DNA from: Thiotrichaceae bacterium UBA4486
Lineage (GTDB): Bacteria; Pseudomonadota; Gammaproteobacteria; Eutrophobiales; Eutrophobiaceae
Assembly: GCA_002389045.1 (NCBI GenBank)
Contig: DGNS01000008.1
Span: forward strand, 30,474-94,473
Direction: 5' to 3'
DNA: 64,000 nt
Translations under genes and position numbers: made by a program
Part shown: positions 32,120 to 42,047 of the stretch, piece after piece
Layout of the letters: the number at the start of each line of letters is the position of its first letter
Numbering within the stretch: position 1 is the stretch's first letter
The notes under the pieces: generated by a model
The model's database searches: none
Told to the model about the DNA's origin: nothing
Seen by the model: only the letters and a program-made list of their open reading frames with translations

Positions 32120-33211
32120 TTATTGTGACAATAACCTTCTGTGTGTGTGTATGCTCATCAGTATGCCAAATCCAATCATCAGGGTAACCATAGAGGTTCC
32201 TCCCAGTGATATGAAGGGTAACGGTACCCCGACTACAGGCAACTGACCGGATACCATTCCTATGTTTACAATAATGTAGACAAAAAATGTCAGAACAATT
32301 CCCGATGCAAGTAACTTACCAAATATTTCCTGGGCATTGTAGGCAATATAGAAGCCCCTGAATATGATCAGCAAATATACACAGACAAGGAACAGGACAC
32401 CCATAAAGCCGAATTCTTCGCAGTAAACGGCGAAGATGAAATCGGTGGATCGTTCCGGCAGGAATTCAAGATTGGACTGGGTGCCGTTGAGCCAGCCTTT
32501 GCCGTACAGTCCCCCGGAACCGATGGCAATTTTTGATTGAATAATATGATAACCGGCACCGAGGGGATCCTGCTCAGGATCCATGAATGTCAGGACCCGG
32601 CGCTTCTGGTAATCATGCATGAAATACCACAGCAATGGCGCACAACTGGCGGCAAGGGCTGCAAATGCAGCAAGTATTTTCAGACGGATACCGGCGACGA
32701 CCACCACGGCCCCCCCGGCGGCGGCTACCAGAAGTGCTGTTCCCAGATCCGGTTGTATGGCGATAAGGCCAACGGGCACGGCAACAATCAAAATTGCGAC
32801 AAACAAAGCCGTCAGTCGCGGTGGCAAATCCCGCTGTGATAAATACCAGGCCACAACCATTGGCACTGCCAGTTTCATGATTTCGGACGGTTGAAAGCGA
32901 ATCACACCAATATCCAGCCATCGTTGTGCACCCTTGCCGATATCACCGAAAAATATCACCAGCAACAGTAGCAGTATGCCAAGCACATACAATTCGGGAC
33001 ACCATCGGCGAATGGAAGATGCGGGTACCTGTGCCACCAGCAGCATCATGATGATGGCTATTCCAATCCTTATCGCCTGCCTGGTGACTACATCGACCTG
33101 TTGATTGGAGGCACTGTAGAGTATAACCAGGCCGATACCACACACCACGATGATTCCCAGAATGATCGGAAAATCAACATGCAACCGGGTTGACAGGGTC
33201 TTGCTTTCCAT
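32120..33211 (-). CDS. rodA: Peptidoglycan glycosyltransferase RodA
   Basis: 363 residues, about ten transmembrane helices. SEDS signatures: QPDLGTALLV (the Asp of the catalytic site), GLYGKGWLNGTQSNLEFLPERSTDFIF, and the closing PLPFISLGGTSMVTLMIGFGILMSI. Polymerises glycan from lipid II in partnership with PBP2, encoded immediately upstream with 3 nt between genes. Part of the elongasome with MreBCD. Confidence 0.96.
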   Translation of the reverse strand: MESKTLSTRLHVDFPIILGIIVVCGIGLVILYSASNQQVDVVTRQAIRIGIAIIMMLLVAQVPASSIRRWCPELYVLGILLLLLVIFFGDIGKGAQRWLDIGVIRFQPSEIMKLAVPMVVAWYLSQRDLPPRLTALFVAILIVAVPVGLIAIQPDLGTALLVAAAGGAVVVVAGIRLKILAAFAALAASCAPLLWYFMHDYQKRRVLTFMDPEQDPLGAGYHIIQSKIAIGSGGLYGKGWLNGTQSNLEFLPERSTDFIFAVYCEEFGFMGVLFLVCVYLLIIFRGFYIAYNAQEIFGKLLASGIVLTFFVYIIVNIGMVSGQLPVVGVPLPFISLGGTSMVTLMIGFGILMSIHTHRRLLSQ

Positions 33212-33214
33212 TAT

Positions 33215-35068
33215 CTAGCCGCTGTCTCCACCGGTCAGATAGTGATCAAACAATGTCCGGGCAATTGGCGCCGCCGTCCGCGAGCCGCCACCACCGTTCT
33301 CCACCAGGATGGCAAGGGCAATTTGTGGATTCTCCACCGGTGCAAAGGCGATAAACCAGGCATGATCCTTGAACTCTTCACTGATATCATCCTCCTCGTA
33401 CTCCGCATCCTGGGCAATACCGATTACCTGGGCAGTACCGGTCTTGCCGGCGAACCGGTATGCCGCACCAAGCCCGCTGCGTCTCGCTGTTCCGCGTTCA
33501 CCATGCACGACATCAACCATCGCGGTAACTATTTCATTCCAGTACTGTGAGTTCCTGAATTTCGTATGCCCCTTGTCACCGGTGTTCACACGCGTCGATG
33601 CTCCTGAGATGGGATCGTGATATTCACTGGCAAGATGCGGAATAATGCGCTTGCCATGATTGGCAAGCACCGCGGTTGCGCTGGCGAGTTGCAGCGGAGT
33701 TGTCAGTATATAACCCTGACCAATGCCACTGATCAGGGTTTCTCCGGGATACCAGGGTTGACCTGTTGCTCCGCGCTTCCAGTCCCGTGACGGATTCAGA
33801 CCGCTCGATTCTGAACCAATATCAATACCCGTCGTCGCGCCAAAACCGAACTCTGCCAGGGCTTCATGGATGCGATCAATTCCCATGTCGTGGGCCAGGG
33901 AATAAAAATAAACATCACAGGATTGCATGATGGCGTAATTCAAATCCGCATGGCCGTGACCCTGTTTTTTCCAGTCACGATAACGGTGACTGCTGCCCTT
34001 GAGTGAATACCAGCCGGGACACCAGGTCTTGTCATGCGTATGGCGTATATCCATTTCCAGTGCCGCCAGACCGAGAAAAGGCTTGATAGTGGAACCCGGC
34101 GGGTACTTGCCCAGCGTGGCCCTGTTGAGCAGGGGAATGTCCGGCGACCTGAGTAATGACTGGTAGGAAGCGGAATCGATACCGTTAACAAACAGGTTCG
34201 GGTCATAACCGGGGGAACTGACCATGGCCAGCACCGCGCCATCACCCGGTTGTATAGCTACAATCGCACCCTTGCGTCCTTCAAGCGCGGTGACCGCCGC
34301 CTGCTGCAGCGAAAAATCCAGGGTCAGATTTACATTCTTTCCTGCCTCCGGCGGCACCTTGTCCAGAACTCGTATCACCCGGCCCTGTGCGTTGACCTCA
34401 ACCTGCTGGTAACCGACCTTGCCGTGCAGGATATCCTCGTAGGATTTCTCGATGCCGAGTTTGCCTATATGCGTGGTGCCACTGTATTCAGACTCATCCA
34501 GACGGGACAAATCCTGTTCGTCAATCCGACCAACATAACCTATAACATGCACCGTTTCCTCACCATGTGGATAATAGCGATTCAGCCGGGCAACAATATC
34601 GACCCCGGGGAAACGGTGACGGTTAACCGAGAGCACCGAAACTTCCTTTTGATTCAGATTCACCTTTATAGGAATACTGTCAAAGCGCCGTTTTTTGCCC
34701 AATTGCTTTCTGAACCGCTTTATATCCTCATCACTGATAGTTACCAGGTTTCCCAGTTTGAATATGGTTTCATCCACATCCACTGTTCTTTCCGGTATGA
34801 CTTCAAGGCTGAAGGACGGGTAATTATCAGCCAGTAGTACGCCGTCACGACTGTAAATGAGTCCGCGTATAGGGGGGATTGGCAATACCTTGACACGGTT
34901 ATGCTGTGACAAGGTGGTGTAATGCTCATTTTCCACGATCTGGATATAGAAAATACGGGAGAGTAACAGTATCACCAAAAATATAACCACGACCGCGATC
35001 CATACCATGCGGCGGCGAATCAATTGCTCCTCATCTGAAGAGTTCCTGATACTGATCCTGTCAATCAT
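33215..35068 (-). CDS. mrdA: Penicillin-binding protein 2
   Basis: 617 residues. Short cytoplasmic N-terminus and one transmembrane anchor (about 22-45), pedestal domain, then the transpeptidase: SxxK within KYPPGSTIKPFLG, the SxN region around QSCDVYFYSLAHDMG, and KTGTAQV in FAGKTGTAQV. Crosslinks peptidoglycan during cell elongation; the class B monofunctional form of length 600-640 is typical. Transcribed from the mreBCD side; about 140 nt separate it from mreD, more than the other junctions in the operon. Confidence 0.96.
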   Translation of the reverse strand: MIDRISIRNSSDEEQLIRRRMVWIAVVVIFLVILLLSRIFYIQIVENEHYTTLSQHNRVKVLPIPPIRGLIYSRDGVLLADNYPSFSLEVIPERTVDVDETIFKLGNLVTISDEDIKRFRKQLGKKRRFDSIPIKVNLNQKEVSVLSVNRHRFPGVDIVARLNRYYPHGEETVHVIGYVGRIDEQDLSRLDESEYSGTTHIGKLGIEKSYEDILHGKVGYQQVEVNAQGRVIRVLDKVPPEAGKNVNLTLDFSLQQAAVTALEGRKGAIVAIQPGDGAVLAMVSSPGYDPNLFVNGIDSASYQSLLRSPDIPLLNRATLGKYPPGSTIKPFLGLAALEMDIRHTHDKTWCPGWYSLKGSSHRYRDWKKQGHGHADLNYAIMQSCDVYFYSLAHDMGIDRIHEALAEFGFGATTGIDIGSESSGLNPSRDWKRGATGQPWYPGETLISGIGQGYILTTPLQLASATAVLANHGKRIIPHLASEYHDPISGASTRVNTGDKGHTKFRNSQYWNEIVTAMVDVVHGERGTARRSGLGAAYRFAGKTGTAQVIGIAQDAEYEEDDISEEFKDHAWFIAFAPVENPQIALAILVENGGGGSRTAAPIARTLFDHYLTGGDSG

Positions 35069-35210
35069 CGGTAATGTTTAACATGGAGAAGTTCCTGCCG
35101 ACCCGGAACAGGCCGAATACTACCCGGCATGAACACCATGCAGACTGGAATGACAGGAGTAAACGGAAAGTGCAGAGACCGGAGAACAACTGAATATCAA
35201 GAAGGCTATT

Positions 35211-35699
35211 TCATGAGACATGAAACTTTCTGCGCATATCACGAAGCACGATAAATAACCATGGCCACAACAGCATGCTGGTGATCATCGGCATCCAGTA
35301 ATTCCAGGTGATTTTCGGGTCATCACTGATACCGCGGATCCACAACGACAGCAGCAGATAAACAGCCAGAAAAAAACCGACCACCATTGATTGTTGCGTC
35401 AATGGATAAACCCTGAGTCTCTGGTAACTTTTCTGGACCAGGTAGGCAATCAACGCAAACCCGAGGGCATTCATGCCCAGCAATGTCCCCTGTAAAACAT
35501 CAATGAGCAAACCCAGAAACCAGGCGGTCCCCGGGCCTATCCGGTTCGGCAGGGCCATACACCAGTATATCAATACCATGGCTACCCAGAAGGGTCGCCA
35601 GGTCAGGGCCCATTCTGGTAACGGCATGGCGGTCAGCATAAAGGCAACAACAAAACTCGTTGCGATAATCAGCCGGCCTCTGGGTTTTTCATCGAGCAT
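35211..35699 (-). CDS. mreD: Rod shape-determining protein MreD
   Basis: 162 residues starting at ATG 35699 (a TTG at 35711 is an alternative). Five to six transmembrane helices with the MreD core RPFWVAMVLIYWCMALPNRIG and the GLLIDVLQGTLLGMNALG block. Overlaps the end of mreC by 11 nt. Inner-membrane partner of MreC in the elongasome. Confidence 0.92.
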   Translation of the reverse strand: MLDEKPRGRLIIATSFVVAFMLTAMPLPEWALTWRPFWVAMVLIYWCMALPNRIGPGTAWFLGLLIDVLQGTLLGMNALGFALIAYLVQKSYQRLRVYPLTQQSMVVGFFLAVYLLLSLWIRGISDDPKITWNYWMPMITSMLLWPWLFIVLRDMRRKFHVS

Positions 35700-36510
35700 T
35701 GTAAAAAGCAAAATCCTTCATATTACTGTAACGGAGTCTGGCCTTTTCATGAGGCCAAACCAGGAGTACTTCACGGCTGCTTTGCAGACGGGCACTGGGT
35801 ATCACCATGATTTTGGCAAAAGGTTCGGCGGGATCCAGGGTAATGTTCCTGACCGTACCCACCGGGTAACCGGCCGGGAAACGGTGCCCAAGCCCGGAAG
35901 AGACGATGAGATCGCCCTGCTTTATATCCGCATTACTGGGTAAATGTTCCAGTTGCAATACATTCTTTTGACCTGTACCAACCGCTATTGCCCGCAGCCC
36001 GTTGCGGTTGATTTCAACCGGAATGGAATGATTCGGATCCGTAATCAACAGAACATCGCTGTAAAACGGGCTTACATGAATAATCTGTCCCATTATCCCG
36101 GTAGCGTCCAGGATCGGCTGACCGTCGTAGGCACCCTCTTTTTTACCCTTGTTGATACGGATCTGATGCTTGAACGGTTCAAGATCAACCGCCATCAGTT
36201 CGGCTATGAGAACACGTTCTTTCAGTTTCAGCGATGATTCAAACAGATTCCGCAAGCGGTGATTCTCGGCCTCAAGGACTTCGTATCGCTGCAGTCTCGA
36301 GTTCAGCATCAGACGCTCTTCGCGCAGCCTGTCGTTTTCATCGAGCAGGGAGGAATGCATACTGATAGCATCATTGACAGTGCCCGCCAGTTCTACCGGC
36401 ACATTAACCACATACTGTACAGGATAGAGAGCGGTAGACAGGAATGATCGTACGGAATCCAGATGACCCTGTTTGTGATCGAGAATCATCACCGCTATCG
36501 ACAACAGCAC
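35689..36510 (-). CDS. mreC: Cell shape-determining protein MreC
   Basis: 273 residues from GTG 36510. One transmembrane helix, a periplasmic coiled coil (about 52-90, LREERLMLNSRLQRYEVLEAENHRL), then the paired beta-domain with LITDPNHSIPVEI and GDLIVSSGLGHRFPAGYPVG. The GTG leaves almost no residues before the membrane helix, which is odd. The frame stays open upstream through INTLFQKNTFANIKIIAL, a typical MreC N-terminus, with a GGAG site before an ATC codon at 36562-36564 and no ATG/GTG/TTG start in that stretch. True start is therefore probably ATC or CTG (36555), or the sequence has an error. Scaffold linking MreB, MreD and PBP2. Confidence 0.9.
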   Translation of the reverse strand: MLLSIAVMILDHKQGHLDSVRSFLSTALYPVQYVVNVPVELAGTVNDAISMHSSLLDENDRLREERLMLNSRLQRYEVLEAENHRLRNLFESSLKLKERVLIAELMAVDLEPFKHQIRINKGKKEGAYDGQPILDATGIMGQIIHVSPFYSDVLLITDPNHSIPVEINRNGLRAIAVGTGQKNVLQLEHLPSNADIKQGDLIVSSGLGHRFPAGYPVGTVRNITLDPAEPFAKIMVIPSARLQSSREVLLVWPHEKARLRYSNMKDFAFYNAR

Positions 36511-36656
36511 CAGGGCTATAATCTTGATATTGGCAAATGTGTTCTTTTGAAACAGAGTGTTGATTCTCGTTCTCCGTTATCTGTCAGTAATTCCCGCAAT
36601 TTCCGCTATCAGAGCCGGCAATCAAGACGGTATCGGTATTCATACCAACATCGTGT

Positions 36657-37703
36657 CTACTCAACCTGGAGGATATCCTTTCCATATTCTTCAATCATCT
36701 CCAGATAACGACCACCACCCCTGGCCACGCAGGTCAGCGGGTCTTCCGCCACGATTACGGGCAATCCCGTTTCTTCCATTAACAGACGATCCAGATCTTT
36801 CAACAAGGCTCCACCCCCGGTCAACACCAGGCCGCGTTCAGCCACATCCGAACCCAGTTCCGGCGGTGTTTTTTCCAGTGCATTTTTAACTGCACCGACG
36901 ATGCCCGCGAGTGGTTCCTGCAATGATTCAAGTATTTCATTACTGTTCAGGGTAAAACTTCTGGGTATACCCTCGGCCAGATTACGGCCACGCACTTCCA
37001 TCTCACGAACTTCGTTGGCCGGATAGGCGCAACCGATGGTGTGCTTGATATTTTCCGCAGTGGCATCACCGATCAGACTGCCATAGTTGCGTCGTACATA
37101 ACTGATGATGGCTTCGTCAAAGCGATCGCCACCGATACGCACCGAATCTGAATAGACGATGCCATTCAGCGAAATAACCGCCACTTCCGTGGTCCCGCCG
37201 CCGATATCCAGTACCATCGATCCGCGGGCGTCGCTGACCGGCATACCGGCGCCGATAGCAGCGGCCATGGGTTCTTCGATCAGAAAAACGCTGCGCGCGC
37301 CGGCCCCGGCGGCCGATTCCCGTATCGCCCGGCGTTCCACCTGGGTGGAGCCGCAGGGCACGCAGACGAGAACACGCGGACTCGGTTTGAACAGGGTACT
37401 GCCATGAACTGCATGGATAAAGTACTGCAGCATTTTCTCGGTCACCGTGAAATCGGCGATAACGCCGTCCTTGAGCGGCCGGATGGCGGTGATATGGCCC
37501 GGGGTGCGGCCGAGCATGCGCTTGGCCTCGGTGCCCACGGCACGAATGGATTTGGCATTAATGGTATCGCCGTCCTTGCGAATAGCGACCACGGAGGGTT
37601 CATTCAGAACAATACCCTTGCCGCGCACATAGATCAGAGTATTGGCGGTACCCAGATCGATGGACAGATCATTGGAAAACAAGCCTCGTAATTGACTAAA
37701 CAT
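36657..37703 (-). CDS. mreB: Rod shape-determining protein MreB
   Basis: 348 residues, the normal length. Actin-like fold: phosphate 1 in SNDLSIDLGTANTLIYV, connect 1, phosphate 2 in VLDIGGGTTEVAVIS, and adenosine motif in LVLTGGGALLKD. Polymerises on the inner membrane and directs lateral-wall synthesis. First gene of the operon continuing to queD; divergent from gatC with 253 nt between them, which must hold both promoters. Confidence 0.97.
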   Translation of the reverse strand: MFSQLRGLFSNDLSIDLGTANTLIYVRGKGIVLNEPSVVAIRKDGDTINAKSIRAVGTEAKRMLGRTPGHITAIRPLKDGVIADFTVTEKMLQYFIHAVHGSTLFKPSPRVLVCVPCGSTQVERRAIRESAAGAGARSVFLIEEPMAAAIGAGMPVSDARGSMVLDIGGGTTEVAVISLNGIVYSDSVRIGGDRFDEAIISYVRRNYGSLIGDATAENIKHTIGCAYPANEVREMEVRGRNLAEGIPRSFTLNSNEILESLQEPLAGIVGAVKNALEKTPPELGSDVAERGLVLTGGGALLKDLDRLLMEETGLPVIVAEDPLTCVARGGGRYLEMIEEYGKDILQVE

Positions 37704-37956
37704 AACCTGCTGATTTTATTGGGAAAAGTGATATAAAAGACATGCTTTTTGCAAGCGCCCGGTGCTGAAAATACCGCATAGGATGACGTCAAAACCAGGC
37801 ACTGAAGATGGTAGCGCGCAGCTTTTCACGGGTATTTCATGCCTCTGCATGGATATTGTTAGCAAACGCGCTAACTTTAACAGTGAGGCTGATTTTCAGC
37901 AAGCTGAAGATTGTGATAAATTTTCCCTCTTTTCAATAAATAACAGGCAGATATTG
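37704..37956. promoter_or_regulatory. Divergent intergenic region between mreB and gatC
   Basis: 253 nt separating the divergent mre operon and gatCAB. The gatC reading frame could be extended upstream through it to 37762, but the family start is MSIDKKNIQHIATLSRL at 37957. AT-rich tracts near 37705-37740 and 37915-37945 are plausible promoter regions; I cannot place precise -35/-10 boxes. Confidence 0.4.
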
Positions 37957-38244
37957 ATGTCGATAGACAAAAAAAATATACAACATATCGCGACCCTCTC
38001 CCGCCTCCTGGTGAGTGAATCCGAATGCGAATCCTACAGCGGGGACCTGTCAAATATCCTCGGGCTGGTGGAACAGATGAACAGCGTGGATACCCGTGAT
38101 GTGGAACCCATGGCACACCCCCTGGAAATCACAGCCCGGCTGCGCGAGGATGAGATCACCGAAATCGATCAGCGTCAGCGTTTCCAGGCCATTGCGCCCG
38201 AGGTTGAACAGGGTCTGTACCTGGTACCCCGCGTCATTGAATGA
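37957..38244 (+). CDS. gatC: Asp-tRNA(Asn)/Glu-tRNA(Gln) amidotransferase subunit C
   Basis: 95 residues from ATG 37957. Small helical linker subunit: IQHIATLSRLLVSESE, NSVDTRDVEPMAHPLE, LREDEITE, with the conserved final LYLVPRVIE. Wraps around GatA and GatB to stabilise the amidotransferase. First gene of gatCAB; 137 nt precede gatA. Confidence 0.96.
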   Translation: MSIDKKNIQHIATLSRLLVSESECESYSGDLSNILGLVEQMNSVDTRDVEPMAHPLEITARLREDEITEIDQRQRFQAIAPEVEQGLYLVPRVIE

Positions 38245-38381
38245 ATGCGGGAACAGCACAGGCTTTTCATACATGTCTGTCACCTTGCCATCGTTATTAT
38301 AAAAACTCCGGATGCCTGTAACGGATTATGATTTTGATTTTCGGATTCGGTTTTCATCCAACAGATCCCTGCTGACTGATT

Positions 38382-39836
38382 ATGTATCGTCAAACACTGT
38401 CTGAACTTTCCGATGCGCTTGTCCAGAAACGCATCAGCAGCGTCGAACTGACGCAGCATTTTATCGACCGTATAAATATCCATAACCCGGTTCTTAACAG
38501 TTTTATAACTGTGACCGTGGATGCCGCCATGGAACAGGCCAGAGCCGCCGATGCAAAACGGGCCAGGGATGAAACAACACCACTTACCGGTATACCCATG
38601 GCACACAAGGACATCTTTTGTACCAGTGATATCAGAACCAGTTGCGGTTCGAAAATGCTCGACAACTTTATCGCGCCCTATGACGCCACGGTTGTAGAAC
38701 AACTGAATAATGCAGGCATGGTCATACTCGGCAAAACCAACATGGATGAATTCGCCATGGGTTCGTCAAACGAGACCAGCTATTACGGCGTCGTCACCAA
38801 TCCCTGGAAAGACAATCACGTGCCGGGAGGATCATCCGGCGGCTCGGCGGCGGCCGTGGCCGCCGGGCTGATACCCATGGCCACGGGTACGGATACCGGC
38901 GGCTCCATCCGTCAGCCCGCGGCCCTGTGCGGCATTACCGGGCTCAAACCCACCTATGGACTGGTTTCACGCTACGGCATGATCGCCTTCGCTTCGAGTC
39001 TGGATCAGGGAGGTCCGATGACGCGCAGTGCGGAAGATGCCGCCCTGGTACTCAATCATATGGCGGGATTCGATCCTCGCGATTCAACCTCGGTTGAACA
39101 GCCCGCAATTGATTACACTGATAATCTTGATAACGATCTTGATGGATTGAAAGTCGGACTGCCGAAGCAATACTTCAACGAATCGCTTGATAGTGAGGTT
39201 GCCGTCGTTATAGACAACGCCATCCGCGAACTGGAAAAACTCGGTGCCACTATCAGCGATATCGAACTGCCGAATGCGCATCTCTCCATACCCGCCTATT
39301 ACGTCATTGCACCGGCGGAGTGCTCGTCGAACCTGTCCCGCTACGACGGCGTCCGCTTCGGTTATCGCTGTGATAAACCCCGGGATTTACTGGACCTTTA
39401 CTGCCGCACACGGGCGGAAGGCTTCGGCCGCGAGGTCAAGCGCCGGATCATGATCGGGACCTACGCACTGTCAGCCGGTTACTACGACGCCTACTACCTG
39501 AAAGCGCAACAGATACGGCGATTATTGCAACAGGATTTCAAAAATGCTTTTACTGATGTGGATGTCATCGTCGGTCCGACAACACCGGACGTCGCCTTCA
39601 GTATAGGCGAACGCACGGAAGATCCCGTCAGTATGTACCTGTCCGATATTTTCACCGTGTCGGTGAACCTCGCCGGTCTGCCCGCCATGTCGATACCGGC
39701 CGGATTCAAGAATGGTTTACCCGTCGGTCTGCAACTGATTGGTAATTATTTCCAGGAATCCCGGTTGCTGAATATCGCTCACCGTTTCCAGACAATTACA
39801 GACTGGCACCGCCGGATCCCGGAGGCGTTTCAGTGA
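38382..39836 (+). CDS. gatA: Asp-tRNA(Asn)/Glu-tRNA(Gln) amidotransferase subunit A
   Basis: 484 residues. Amidase-signature enzyme that releases ammonia from glutamine. The catalytic Lys is in PMAHKDIFCT, the Ser-cisSer pair in GGSSGGSAAAVAAG, and the nucleophile Ser in DTGGSIRQPAA. Works with GatB, which amidates Glu-tRNA(Gln) or Asp-tRNA(Asn). Presence of GatCAB means this organism makes at least one of these aminoacyl-tRNAs indirectly. Stop codon overlaps the gatB start. Confidence 0.97.
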   Translation: MYRQTLSELSDALVQKRISSVELTQHFIDRINIHNPVLNSFITVTVDAAMEQARAADAKRARDETTPLTGIPMAHKDIFCTSDIRTSCGSKMLDNFIAPYDATVVEQLNNAGMVILGKTNMDEFAMGSSNETSYYGVVTNPWKDNHVPGGSSGGSAAAVAAGLIPMATGTDTGGSIRQPAALCGITGLKPTYGLVSRYGMIAFASSLDQGGPMTRSAEDAALVLNHMAGFDPRDSTSVEQPAIDYTDNLDNDLDGLKVGLPKQYFNESLDSEVAVVIDNAIRELEKLGATISDIELPNAHLSIPAYYVIAPAECSSNLSRYDGVRFGYRCDKPRDLLDLYCRTRAEGFGREVKRRIMIGTYALSAGYYDAYYLKAQQIRRLLQQDFKNAFTDVDVIVGPTTPDVAFSIGERTEDPVSMYLSDIFTVSVNLAGLPAMSIPAGFKNGLPVGLQLIGNYFQESRLLNIAHRFQTITDWHRRIPEAFQ

Positions 39837-41275
39837 TGGAATGGGAAACAGTCATCGGCCTGGAAATACACTGCCAGCTCGCCACCCGGAGCAAGATTTT
39901 TTCCGGCGCTTCGACCACGTACGGTGCGCCGCCCAATACCCAGGCCTGCGCCGTGGATCTCGGTTTGCCCGGCGTACTGCCGGTATTGAACAGGGAGGCG
40001 GTGACCATGGCCATCAAATTCGGGCTCGCGGTCGATGCCGACATCGCGGAACGATCAGTCTTTGCCCGCAAGAATTATTTCTACCCGGATCTGCCCAAGG
40101 GTTATCAGATCAGCCAGTACGAATTACCTGTCGTCGGCCGCGGCCATATCGACATAGAGGTCGACGGAACGCTGAAAACCATCGGCATTACCCGTGCCCA
40201 TCTCGAGGAAGACGCCGGTAAAAGTGCCCATGAGGGCTTCGCCGATCGAACGGGAATCGATCTCAACCGTGCCGGTACCCCGTTGCTCGAGATCGTCTCG
40301 GAACCGGACATGCGCAGCGCCGCCGAGGCAGTCGCCTACATGAAGAAGATCCACAGCCTGGTCACTTACCTGGGGATCTCGGACGGAAACATGCAGGAAG
40401 GTTCATTTCGCTGTGATGCCAATGTGTCGCTGCGCCCCCGGGGCGAAGAGACATTTGGCACCCGCACCGAGTTGAAGAACATCAATTCCTTCCGTTTTGT
40501 CGAACAGGCCATCAACCACGAAGTCGAACGCCAGATGGATATCCTCGAAGACGGCGGCAGCATTATCCAGGAGACTCGCCTGTTTGATCCCGACAGAAAT
40601 GAAACCCGCTCGATGCGCACCAAGGAAGAGGCCAATGACTACCGTTATTTTCCGGACCCTGACCTGTTGCCGGTGGTAGTCGACAGGGAATTGCTGGTTG
40701 CCTTGCAATCGAAATTGCCTGAACTGCCGGACCAGAAGCGGCAACGCTTCATGGACGATTACGGCTTGTCCAGGTACGACAGCGGAGTACTGACAGCACA
40801 ACGGGCACTGGCTGACTATTTCGAGAACTGTGTACAATCCGCTGACGGTGAAGCCAAGCTCTGCGCCAACTGGATCATGGGTGAACTTTCCGCTGCACTG
40901 AACCGCGATGACAGGGACATCAGCAACTCACCGGTCACTGCTGACATGCTTGGACAAATGATCAAACGCATTACTGATAACACCATCTCGGGCAAAATAG
41001 CCAAACAGGTATTCGAAGGCATGTGGAACGGTGAGGGCAATGCCGACCGGATTATTTCAGACCGGGGACTGAAACAGATGTCGGACAGTGGTGAACTCGA
41101 GAAGCTTGTGGACAAGGTCATCTCGGACAATCCGCAACAGGTTGAACAATACCGTAACAGCCCTGAAGACAAACAGAAAAAACTCATCGGTTTTTTTGTC
41201 GGCCAGTTGATGAAAGCCACGGCTGGCAAGGCCAATCCGCAGCAGGTCAACGAGCTGCTGCGAAGAAAACTCTGA
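39836..41275 (+). CDS. gatB: Asp-tRNA(Asn)/Glu-tRNA(Gln) amidotransferase subunit B
   Basis: 479 residues from the ATG in TGATG at 39836 (a GTG three bases earlier is possible). ATP-dependent activation of Glu- or Asp-tRNA and transamidation. Family blocks WETVIGLEIHCQL, GLPGVLPVLNREAV, KNYFYPDLPKGYQISQYE, HLEEDAGKS and the Gln-rich C-terminal YqeY-like tail domain (about 330-479), which contacts tRNA. Convergent with the SAM-hydrolase gene, 13 nt between ends. Confidence 0.97.
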   Translation: MEWETVIGLEIHCQLATRSKIFSGASTTYGAPPNTQACAVDLGLPGVLPVLNREAVTMAIKFGLAVDADIAERSVFARKNYFYPDLPKGYQISQYELPVVGRGHIDIEVDGTLKTIGITRAHLEEDAGKSAHEGFADRTGIDLNRAGTPLLEIVSEPDMRSAAEAVAYMKKIHSLVTYLGISDGNMQEGSFRCDANVSLRPRGEETFGTRTELKNINSFRFVEQAINHEVERQMDILEDGGSIIQETRLFDPDRNETRSMRTKEEANDYRYFPDPDLLPVVVDRELLVALQSKLPELPDQKRQRFMDDYGLSRYDSGVLTAQRALADYFENCVQSADGEAKLCANWIMGELSAALNRDDRDISNSPVTADMLGQMIKRITDNTISGKIAKQVFEGMWNGEGNADRIISDRGLKQMSDSGELEKLVDKVISDNPQQVEQYRNSPEDKQKKLIGFFVGQLMKATAGKANPQQVNELLRRKL

Positions 41276-41288
41276 GTTAAAGCCGTTC

Positions 41289-42047
41289 TCAAACCAGAGA
41301 GATCACATCTCCTATATCCAGATTCAACCGCCTCGCGGCACTGTCCTGATTAACGGCAATTTCCAGCAGGCCGTTGGAATTTGCGTACCAGAAAGCCTGC
41401 ACCGGCTTTACTTCGCCGAACGTGCCTGCATGTTTGATCTGCGTACCGTTGATCCTGAATACCCGCTCCGGGTCGAGTGAGAACGCTTTCATGCCGGTAA
41501 TACAATTGCCAAAATGATCGATGTAAATGACCTCGTTTAATTCATCCGGCCAGCCGTGCCGGTCGCGCCAGGTAAATGATTTACCGAAACCGAAATCCCC
41601 GTTGGCAATCATTGTGCATATTACGGCATAGAGATCCCGGCCGTGGAAGCTGTTGGAAAGGACTTCCGGTTGCCAGGTGATTTTCAATGCCTGTTGTATG
41701 GCAGATGCCTGCCGGCAAACAAGATCGAAGAGGCCGTTATCCGGTCCCACATACCAGCGGCCATCGATATTCAAGGCCACGGGAACATCGGCACCGGTCC
41801 CGACGCCGGGATCGACAACGCAGAACACGATGCAAGATTCCGGTAATCGGTCGATCAGCGACGCCAGCAGCCAGGCACTGGCCCTGGGGTTGTTTCTGGG
41901 CGCGTCGGCAACCAGGTTGATGATAACTTCTCCAGGCGCCCGGGTCCGCATGACCGTTTCCACCTGACCCAGGTAGGGGCCTTCAAGACCATAGTCAGTG
42001 AACAGGAAAATCAACTCAGCCGCCCTGTGCCCGGTTTCCTGTGGCAA
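41289..42047 (-). CDS. SAM hydrolase (adenosine-forming), DUF62 family
   Basis: 252 residues. Fold and motifs of SAM hydroxide adenosyltransferases: IFLFTDYGLEGPYLGQ, the CVVDPGVGTG loop, VGPDNGLF, FHGRDLYAV and IDHFGNCITGM. These enzymes split S-adenosylmethionine to adenosine and methionine using water, and are related to bacterial fluorinase; the fluorinase-specific insert is not obvious. Start uncertain: ATG 42047 overlaps serB by 32 nt, while a TTG at 42014 directly after the serB stop would give the more usual N-terminus. Last gene of the serine operon. Confidence 0.85.
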   Translation of the reverse strand: MPQETGHRAAELIFLFTDYGLEGPYLGQVETVMRTRAPGEVIINLVADAPRNNPRASAWLLASLIDRLPESCIVFCVVDPGVGTGADVPVALNIDGRWYVGPDNGLFDLVCRQASAIQQALKITWQPEVLSNSFHGRDLYAVICTMIANGDFGFGKSFTWRDRHGWPDELNEVIYIDHFGNCITGMKAFSLDPERVFRINGTQIKHAGTFGEVKPVQAFWYANSNGLLEIAVNQDSAARRLNLDIGDVISLV

